Assembly: GCA_965222505.1 (NCBI GenBank)
Contig: OZ244956.1
Location: 868,001-932,000, forward strand
Source of the DNA: G965222505 sp965222505
Lineage (GTDB): Bacteria > Bacteroidota > Rhodothermia > Rhodothermales > DATKEJ01
Reading direction: 5' to 3'
Length of the DNA: 64,000 bases
Positions 57,997 to 64,000 of the stretch are shown here, in pieces (position 1 is the stretch's first letter; each line of letters starts with the position of its first letter). The position numbers were made by a program, and so were the translations under genes. The notes beneath the pieces are model-generated. The model was not told the DNA's origin. It did no database searches and saw nothing but the letters and a program-made list of their open reading frames with translations.

Positions 57997-60708
57997 ATGA
58001 AACGCACGGCTCTGGGGCTTCTGTTGGCCCTGCTTCCCCTATTTGTTCTTCAGGCCCAATCTACGGAAAAATGGACCGTGGAATCCGTCCTGAAACAGGA
58101 ATACATCTCGCAGGCCAACCTGTCGCCTGATGGCCGGCAGGTGCTCTGGGTCAAACGCTACCCAGACAAAAAGAAAGACCGGTTCCTGAATGATATCTAC
58201 CTGACGTTCCTTCCCGGCCCCACAGACACCACCGACGCCGAAACCATTCGGCTGACGCGCACCGGCAACAACGGCAACCCGGCCTGGAGCCCGGACGGCA
58301 AATGGATCGCCCTGGCCTCCACCCGTACGCAGGATGAGGTGAAAGGCCGCCAGATCTGGCTGATGCACCCGCGCGGCGGCGAACCCTATGCCCTGACCAC
58401 CCTCGAAAACGGCATCCGTAACTTCAAATGGCTGGATGCCGAAACCCTGCTTTTTACCGCCCGCGAAGACCCCACGGCCTATGAAAAGCAACTCAAAAAG
58501 GACAAGGATGATGTGCGCGTCGTCGAGGATACCACCCTCTACCGACCCGTCCGGCTCTTTACCGTAAACGTTAAAAATAAAGAAGTAAAACGCCTCACCG
58601 AAAACCCGTTTCAAATCGGTGAATTTGCACCGAGCCCGGACGGGCGCTACATCGTTTATAGCCTGAACCGCTCCCCGGTCAACGCCGACGGACACGATCA
58701 ACCGCTGCAATATGTGCTGGACCACGAGACCGGCACCGCCACCGAAATATTCACCGATCTGTATTTCGATCCGGGCGGATTCCAATGGACGCTGGACAGC
58801 AAAGGCTTCTACGCCAGCGATACCATCTCCTCAGACCCCGCCAATGAAGGCCCCGGCAAACGGGTACTGTACTTCTTCGACCTTGCGACCATGCTGCATG
58901 AGGAAGTCCCGCTGGACTGGGATTGGGGGGTCGGCTTCGGCGGATATGCCGTCACCCAAACCGGCATTCACGTCCAACTCGCCGACGGTGCCCATATGAA
59001 ACCCCGCTACTATGAAAAAACCGACACCGGGTGGACGCACAGCGAGGTAACCGATCCCCATTTGGTCAGCTCAACCTCTGTGTACATCGGGCCGGACGGC
59101 CAAACCATCATCTACGATTACTCCCAACCCAACCGCCCCCCCACCTATCACTTCGGACAATACATCCAGGGACACCTTTCGCCGACTGGCGAGGTCGTCA
59201 AGCTCAATCCCTATCTCAAAAACCTGCCCATGCCCCGCGCCGAAGTCATTGAATGGACAGGTTATGGCGGCGATACGGTTAACGGCATCCTCTATTACCC
59301 GCTTGACTATCAGGAAGGCCAAACCTACCCGCTTATGGTAGCCATCCACGGCGGCCCAACCGGTGCGGACCTCAATGCGTGGCGGCTGAGTTGGACCATT
59401 TATCCCGGCCTCTGGGCGCAAAAAGGCGCATTCATGCTCCGCCCCAATTACCACGGCTCCGGCAACCACGGACAGGCATGGGCGGAGTCCATCAAAGGCC
59501 GCTACTACGAACTGGAAGTGCCAGACATCGTGGCTGGGGTCGATACCCTCATCAAACAGGGCATGGTCGATGCCGATCAGTTGGGCGTAATGGGCTGGTC
59601 CAACGGCGCGATCCTCGCCACCGCCCTCACCATCGAACATCCGACGATGTTCAAAGCCGCAGCCCCTGGGGCCGGGGATGTAAACTGGACCTCGGATTAC
59701 GGCAACTGCGCTTTTGGGGTTACCTTCGACAACTACTACTTCAAAGGCGCTCCCTGGGAATTTCCAGACCACTACATCGAAAAAAGTCCGCTGTTTCAGA
59801 TGACGAAAGTGGTCACCCCCACCATCATCTTCCACGGCAGCGAAGACACAGCGGTACCGACCTCCCAGGGCTGGGAATACTACCGCGCCCTCCAGCAGAT
59901 CGACCAAGCCCCGGCGCGGTTCCTACTGTTCCCGGACCAGCCCCACGGCCTGCAACGCCTCTCCCACCAGAAACGAAAGATGGAGGAGGAAATCGCCTGG
60001 TTCGATCAGTACCTCTTTGGGACGAAAACCCACCAGGAAACCGTCGCCGAACGTGCCCTGCCCAAAACGGCTCCACTGGCAATACTGGAGCGGCAACGGG
60101 CCATTGCCCGCGTTGACGGCCGGTATGGCGAAGAAGTGCGAGGCACTCTGACCCCGGAAACCGTGACCGTAGGCGACACGCTGCACGTGGGCCGCTTCGA
60201 AGTGACCCGTGCCCAGTACCGGGCCTTCCGGCGGTCGTATCGCATCGCCCCCGGAACCGACGATTATCCAGCCAACAACATCTCCTTTCAAGAGGCCCAG
60301 GCCTATATGAACTGGCTGAGCCAGAAAACCCGCCGCAACTACCGGTTGCCCACCGAAGCAGAACTCAAAGCCCTCCGCAAACATGCGGGTTCAGGCGAGA
60401 ACACCCTCGCCTACTGGGCGGGGTACAGCCCCACACCGGATGAGCAACTAACCTTGCACCAGCAGATGGCCGGCATGCCACCGGATGCCTTCCTGATGCC
60501 CGTCGGCCGTACGCCACCCAAAGCGGGCGATACCGATGCCCCGTTGCTGTTTGATGTAGACGGCAACGTGGCTGAATGGGGCACCACATCGGATGGTGCA
60601 GGCAAAGCCATGAACGGCTATGCCACCGGCGTGCGAGACAAAAAAGCAAAGGAAACCCCGATGACCCCGGCGGCCTTCACTGGCCTGCGCGTGGTGCGTG
60701 TCCCCTGA
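57997..60708 (+). CDS. S9 prolyl-oligopeptidase-type peptidase fused to an FGE-sulfatase-like domain
   Basis: A 903-aa exported protein from ATG 57997 (MKRTALGLLLALLPLFVLQAQ signal; ATG 57991 is also possible). An N-terminal WD40/TolB-like propeller (about 30-410) has ANLSPDGRQVLWVKRYPDKK and PAWSPDGKWIALAS. The alpha/beta-hydrolase domain (420-685) carries the catalytic triad S535 in GWSNGA, D617 in GSEDTAVP and H650 in DQPHGL. A linker leads to an FGE-sulfatase (SUMF1) domain (about 705-903): VGRFEVTRAQYRAF, ISFQEAQAYMNWLSQ, YRLPTEAELKAL, FDVDGNVAEWG. The copper-binding Cys pair of true formylglycine generators is not seen, so the domain is probably a binding or C-type-lectin-like fold. TGATG overlap with the next gene. 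Confidence 0.93.
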   Translation: MKRTALGLLLALLPLFVLQAQSTEKWTVESVLKQEYISQANLSPDGRQVLWVKRYPDKKKDRFLNDIYLTFLPGPTDTTDAETIRLTRTGNNGNPAWSPDGKWIALASTRTQDEVKGRQIWLMHPRGGEPYALTTLENGIRNFKWLDAETLLFTAREDPTAYEKQLKKDKDDVRVVEDTTLYRPVRLFTVNVKNKEVKRLTENPFQIGEFAPSPDGRYIVYSLNRSPVNADGHDQPLQYVLDHETGTATEIFTDLYFDPGGFQWTLDSKGFYASDTISSDPANEGPGKRVLYFFDLATMLHEEVPLDWDWGVGFGGYAVTQTGIHVQLADGAHMKPRYYEKTDTGWTHSEVTDPHLVSSTSVYIGPDGQTIIYDYSQPNRPPTYHFGQYIQGHLSPTGEVVKLNPYLKNLPMPRAEVIEWTGYGGDTVNGILYYPLDYQEGQTYPLMVAIHGGPTGADLNAWRLSWTIYPGLWAQKGAFMLRPNYHGSGNHGQAWAESIKGRYYELEVPDIVAGVDTLIKQGMVDADQLGVMGWSNGAILATALTIEHPTMFKAAAPGAGDVNWTSDYGNCAFGVTFDNYYFKGAPWEFPDHYIEKSPLFQMTKVVTPTIIFHGSEDTAVPTSQGWEYYRALQQIDQAPARFLLFPDQPHGLQRLSHQKRKMEEEIAWFDQYLFGTKTHQETVAERALPKTAPLAILERQRAIARVDGRYGEEVRGTLTPETVTVGDTLHVGRFEVTRAQYRAFRRSYRIAPGTDDYPANNISFQEAQAYMNWLSQKTRRNYRLPTEAELKALRKHAGSGENTLAYWAGYSPTPDEQLTLHQQMAGMPPDAFLMPVGRTPPKAGDTDAPLLFDVDGNVAEWGTTSDGAGKAMNGYATGVRDKKAKETPMTPAAFTGLRVVRVP

Positions 60709-61361
60709 TGAAGCACGTGACCGCCACCATCGTCAATTACGGCACGCCGCACCTGACCCGGCAGGCCGTGTGGTCCTTACGGAGCCTCTACCCGGACCTG
60801 CCTATTCTGGTGGTAGACAGCGGCTCCCCGGACGACTCGGTGGCCCAACTCCGCACCCTCTCTGAGGACGTACAACCGTTCACGCTGGACGCGGTGGAGG
60901 CCAACATCCATCACGGCCCCGGCATGGACCATGCCTTGCGCCGCATTGACACCCCCTGGGGCCTCACCTTTGACTCGGATTGCATCGCCTTTCGTAGAGG
61001 ATTTCTGGAGGCGATGCTTGCACGTGCCGAGGAAAAAAATGCCTACATGATCGGCCACCGGCTGGCGATCAATGACATGGGCTACCCCGCTGAACCGGAT
61101 AGACCAACCTATGCCTACGTGCACCCAAAATGCGCGTTGATCCGGCGGTTGCAGTACCTGGACCTCCCCCCATTCGAAAAACACGGCGTACCCTGTTTAT
61201 ACAACGAAAAAGCCGCCGCGGAGAAGGGCTTGCCCCTCGTTGATTTTCCCGTCGATGACTACGTGTACCACATCGGGCGGGGCACAGCCAGAACCTATGG
61301 CTACAAATTGGGCCTCAAAGGCCGCCTGTGGCAACTCCGCCACTGGCTCAGGGGCCGGTAA
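60708..61361 (+). CDS. Family 2-like glycosyltransferase
   Basis: A 217-aa GT-A-fold transferase. It opens KHVTATIVNYGTPHLTRQAV (nucleotide-sugar-binding strand and helix) and ILVVDSGSPDDSVAQLRTLS, and has the metal-binding-type GLTFDSDCIAF (DSD at about residue 90). Length is short for GT2 and the acceptor half is reduced. It is probably cytoplasmic with a C-terminal basic amphipathic helix (LGLKGRLWQLRHWLRGR) that could touch the membrane. ATG 60708 overlaps the peptidase stop as TGATG, so translation is coupled. Donor and acceptor sugars are unknown. Confidence 0.85.
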   Translation: MKHVTATIVNYGTPHLTRQAVWSLRSLYPDLPILVVDSGSPDDSVAQLRTLSEDVQPFTLDAVEANIHHGPGMDHALRRIDTPWGLTFDSDCIAFRRGFLEAMLARAEEKNAYMIGHRLAINDMGYPAEPDRPTYAYVHPKCALIRRLQYLDLPPFEKHGVPCLYNEKAAAEKGLPLVDFPVDDYVYHIGRGTARTYGYKLGLKGRLWQLRHWLRGR

Positions 61362-61467
61362 CAAAAGAAGTACCGTCAAACCTAGCGATGCGATACCCAT
61401 ACCATGTCATGGGGCATCTTTCGGGTTACGTTTGAGGTTAGCCAACTTGATATTGAGGAGCCTTCGT

Positions 61468-63063
61468 ATGAATAAGCGCCTTCATGTGATTGATATAATC
61501 ATCATGATTTTCTTGTTTTTATTTATCGCACTCTTTGCTGTTCAGTTCATTGATTTCTCAAGAGCTCCATTCGAAGATGCGGCTATGCTTATGCGGTATG
61601 CCGAGCACTTCGCCCAAGGTCATGGAATTGTCTGGAATATTGGAGATAAACCCGTAGATGGCGCAACTGATTTCCTTTTCATGGTCTTTCTTGGACTGCT
61701 TGTCAAGGCCGGGATCTCCTTAGAGTTTGCTACTCGGCTCATTGGTTTTTCATCTCATGTGCTCACGGTTTGGATCGTTTATCTGACATTGCGCAGGATA
61801 CACAATACACAGCTATTACTCGCCCTTTTTACTTCTCTTTATTTAGCTGTTGGGCCTGGGCTTTATTATGTAGCGGCTTATTTTGGAACCCCATTCTTTG
61901 CCCTGTTTGGTTGCATCACTTGGTGCGCTGCACTAACTATTATCTTGCGTGGAGAGTGCTGGAGCAGCGCCCTTGCATTCGCCATATCAGGTCTGATCAC
62001 GGCCCTGATCAGACCTGAAGGCGTGATTCTGTCAGGGCTCATGTTGTTGGCCATAGTCTATGTCAACCGATTGAGAAAATCTCGCCAGACTATCCTTTGT
62101 TACCTTGGAATATTCTTGTTTTTCGGCGGACTTTACTTTCTATGGAGATGGCAATACTTTGGATTCCCGCTCCCAAATCCTCTCTATAAGAAAGGGGGGG
62201 GTAACTTTTATTTGGGTAGCCTCAAGAGTTCGATAGAGAATACGATAAAACTATGTTTGCCGTTTTTGCCGGCTTTCATTCTTGGTCTCTATTCTCGCAA
62301 AACCCTACGATTGACTATTGGTTTTTCAATTCCCATTGTTGGATTTGCGTCAGCATTCATTCTGATTTCAAATACAATGAATTTTGCTGCAAGATTCCAG
62401 TATGTACTATTGCCTCTCGTTCTGATGTCTTGGTGGCCCTTAATCGGAGCCATCAAGGAGGATGTACATTTCCCAGAATGGAATGCGTTGAATTTGCAAA
62501 AGCGGGTAGCAGTCGTTCTGCTTATAATTGTACTTTCTAGTGGAATAATAGGTTATCAATTCCAGTCTGGACATGCTAGCTACCTTAGGGATGGTAGATA
62601 CGATGCTGCCATTATGCTTTCGCAATATAGCGACAGAAATTACGTAATTGCGACAACGGAAGCTGGCCTATTGCCGTTGTATTCTCGTTGGAAAGCGTTA
62701 GATACTTGGGGATTGAATGACCAGTGGATTGCGCATAATGGTAAGATAACAGAAGAATATCTGGACCGCTTCAAACCACATATAATACTGTGGCATGAGC
62801 GTTTCTCTCCGCTCACTTCGTATGAAGGAAAAGGGCCGTGGTATGAAATGGTAATGACCTTGAAAAGATATGCCGAAAGGAATGGTTATACGTTGGCTGC
62901 GGTGTTCGGTGATAGTCCTTACAACACCCACTATTACTACGTCAGATCTGATTTTCCAGAAAGTGAAGAAATCATAAGTCGCATCCGAGGTATGGACTAC
63001 TATTGGTATGGTACAGGAAGGGTTTCAATAAACTATGCGTTACACGCTACAAAACAAGAATGA
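61468..63063 (+). CDS. AT-rich polytopic membrane glycosyltransferase (GT-C type)
   Basis: A 531-aa integral membrane protein with about ten hydrophobic helices, first VIDIIIMIFLFLFIALFAVQ. Just after TM1 is FEDAAMLMRYAEHFAQGHGI then VWNIGDKPVDGATDFLFM, the acidic-loop signature of GT-C enzymes (AftB/ArnT/mannosyltransferase-like) that use polyprenyl-phosphate sugars. The last 150 residues are a soluble extracytoplasmic domain (YVIATTEAGLLPLYSRWKAL, IILWHERFSPL). A real Shine-Dalgarno (GAGGAG, 61455-61460) precedes ATG 61468, rare in this window. Base composition and codon choice are much AT-richer than in all neighbours, pointing to transfer from another genome. Confidence 0.85.
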   Translation: MNKRLHVIDIIIMIFLFLFIALFAVQFIDFSRAPFEDAAMLMRYAEHFAQGHGIVWNIGDKPVDGATDFLFMVFLGLLVKAGISLEFATRLIGFSSHVLTVWIVYLTLRRIHNTQLLLALFTSLYLAVGPGLYYVAAYFGTPFFALFGCITWCAALTIILRGECWSSALAFAISGLITALIRPEGVILSGLMLLAIVYVNRLRKSRQTILCYLGIFLFFGGLYFLWRWQYFGFPLPNPLYKKGGGNFYLGSLKSSIENTIKLCLPFLPAFILGLYSRKTLRLTIGFSIPIVGFASAFILISNTMNFAARFQYVLLPLVLMSWWPLIGAIKEDVHFPEWNALNLQKRVAVVLLIIVLSSGIIGYQFQSGHASYLRDGRYDAAIMLSQYSDRNYVIATTEAGLLPLYSRWKALDTWGLNDQWIAHNGKITEEYLDRFKPHIILWHERFSPLTSYEGKGPWYEMVMTLKRYAERNGYTLAAVFGDSPYNTHYYYVRSDFPESEEIISRIRGMDYYWYGTGRVSINYALHATKQE

Positions 63064-63103
63064 CCCCTCCCCATACATGACCTTCGCACACAGATTAGCC
63101 CCT

Positions 63104-64000
63104 TTATTTCATGCGAATCACCTGAGAGGATTGCAGGAATAGCACGTCCTTGAGCGTGGGATGGCTCAGGAAGGCCTCCTCGCGTTTTTCCTTGAGGCTG
63201 CCCAGGTTGAAACCGAGGACGACGAGATCGGCCTTGGCCGAGAGGCGGGCCACGACGGCATGATAGGAATCGACATCCTCGACCTTCAGAAAGCGGATGT
63301 TCTTCTCTGAAATAGGCAACCGCCCTTCGGAGATGAGCGCGTGAAACGCATCCCGCTTTTCCTGAACCTGATCGCTGGGCAAGGCCGCAAAGACGCGGAT
63401 TTCGGCATCGGCCCAATCCGGGTGGCCGAGCAGGATGTAGCTAAAGAGCAACATCATGTTGGCGTTTTCCCGGTCGTTCCAGGTGAGCCAGACGTGGATG
63501 CTGCGCCGTTCGCCGAAGTAAAAATCGCCGTGGCGAAGCACCTGCAAGGTCATACGGGTACTGGAGGCAAACAACGCGCTATCGACCACTTGCTGCACCA
63601 CCTCCGACGGATCGTGTTCGGAGAATTCGAACAGGACCGTGTTGTTCTTGTTGCCGGAAACCCCTGGAATTTGCAGGCTCTGCGCCAGCGCTGAAATCAT
63701 CGACGGGCTGATGATGGTATCCATGTAAACGGTGCTCTGCTGCACCTCAGCCATTTCGATCAATCGGCGTTTGATCCGCTGCCCTTCGCGGTAGGATTCT
63801 GCATTGAGCGGCCCCTTGATGTAATGCAAGTAGGTCCCAAACCCTTGATTACGGCAGATCCACCGCAGGAAGGTAAGCGGCGAGCGCCGTTCGAACGTGC
63901 GGGCGTTGACCATCAACACACTGGGCCGCCACTCCGTGATATCGGCTGCGTCGGAGCGTTGTACTCGCTGCAAGCGCACATTCATATAGCGCGTGAGTTG
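63104..64000 (-). CDS. C-terminal part of an SLC12-type cation-chloride cotransporter
   Basis: The frame is open to the window edge (upstream residues read QLTRYMNVRLQRV), so the transmembrane part lies outside. The visible 298 residues match the cytoplasmic tail of bacterial Na-K-Cl cotransporter/amino-acid-permease-like proteins: ITEWRPSVLMVNARTFERRS, FLRWICRNQGFGTYLHYIKG and a later universal-stress-like alpha/beta region (TLQVLRHGDFYFGERRSIHV, AEIRVFAALPSDQVQEKRDA, ADLVVLGFNLGSLKEKREEA). It would regulate or gate ion and chloride cotransport at the inner membrane. It ends 41 bp from the convergent glycosyltransferase gene. Confidence 0.82.
   Translation of the reverse strand, partial: QLTRYMNVRLQRVQRSDAADITEWRPSVLMVNARTFERRSPLTFLRWICRNQGFGTYLHYIKGPLNAESYREGQRIKRRLIEMAEVQQSTVYMDTIISPSMISALAQSLQIPGVSGNKNNTVLFEFSEHDPSEVVQQVVDSALFASSTRMTLQVLRHGDFYFGERRSIHVWLTWNDRENANMMLLFSYILLGHPDWADAEIRVFAALPSDQVQEKRDAFHALISEGRLPISEKNIRFLKVEDVDSYHAVVARLSAKADLVVLGFNLGSLKEKREEAFLSHPTLKDVLFLQSSQVIRMK

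Noticed and set aside
60576..60707. Longer start for the glycosyltransferase
   Set aside because: It overlaps the peptidase C-terminus in another frame; the coupled ATG 60708 begins directly with the conserved strand.
60080..60708. FGE domain as a true formylglycine-generating enzyme
   Set aside because: The copper-binding Cys pair of aerobic FGE is not visible and no sulfatase with a CxPxR motif is encoded nearby.

Overview
The window looks like chromosomal DNA from a GC-rich member of the Rhodothermota (the Rhodothermales side of the old Bacteroidetes). The pointers are three secreted proteins with C-terminal type IX secretion sorting domains (CotH, DUF1501 and NHL proteins, each with a YPNPF/HPNPF-type motif), few visible Shine-Dalgarno sequences, ECF sigma factors paired with Ser/Thr kinases carrying TPRs, and many secreted propeller, FG-GAP and dockerin-like proteins. 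No rRNA, tRNA, CRISPR array or phage module was seen. The species assignment is inference.

Layout. 0-8 kb: 3' end of a UvrD-type helicase, an M19 dipeptidase, and a MarR regulator divergent from an SDR gene. The SDR gene once lay 11 nt upstream of a metallo-beta-lactamase-fold gene; a 215-bp MITE and then an IS701-like element were inserted at the SDR stop codon and now separate them. A transaldolase-like and a VOC protein follow. 8-15 kb: a DUF7079 protein, a periplasmic-propeller histidine kinase with a NarL-type regulator, a secreted two-repeat protein, a SnoaL-like lipoprotein and a relic of a PiT phosphate transporter. 15-25 kb: a CotH/lamin-tail secreted protein convergent with a five-gene copper (CusCBA-type) efflux operon on the minus strand. 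25-31.6 kb: a DUF1800/DUF1501 pair, an acyl-CoA dehydrogenase, pyrF and a dockerin relic. 31.6-37 kb: a transglutaminase-like protein with five C-terminal repeats, then the first copy of a secreted pair here called A1-B1. 37-42 kb: a membrane Fe-S protein with an FAD oxidoreductase, a LEA14-like protein, a TrmH/SpoU methyltransferase and an outer-membrane barrel. 42-50.5 kb: two ECF sigma factors, two kinase-TPR proteins and an NHL protein on the minus strand. 50.8-57.4 kb: the second pair A2-B2 and an FG-GAP/dockerin protein. 57.8-64 kb: an S9 peptidase fused to an FGE-sulfatase-like domain and translationally coupled to a glycosyltransferase, an AT-rich membrane glycosyltransferase, and the C-terminal part of an SLC12-type cation-chloride cotransporter.

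Themes. Much of the window encodes surface and secreted proteins plus regulators that could sense the envelope. The intergenic DNA is rich in short repeats: REP-like palindromes (consensus GGGCGAYC-N5-GRTCGCCC), inverted ACGTAGAAC units, GTACGC units and about 190 bp of near-identical leader DNA in front of B1 and B2. The strongest candidates for something undescribed are the duplicated A-leader-B module, REP palindromes that have become protein-coding, the transglutaminase-repeat protein, and the doubly interrupted SDR-MBL operon.
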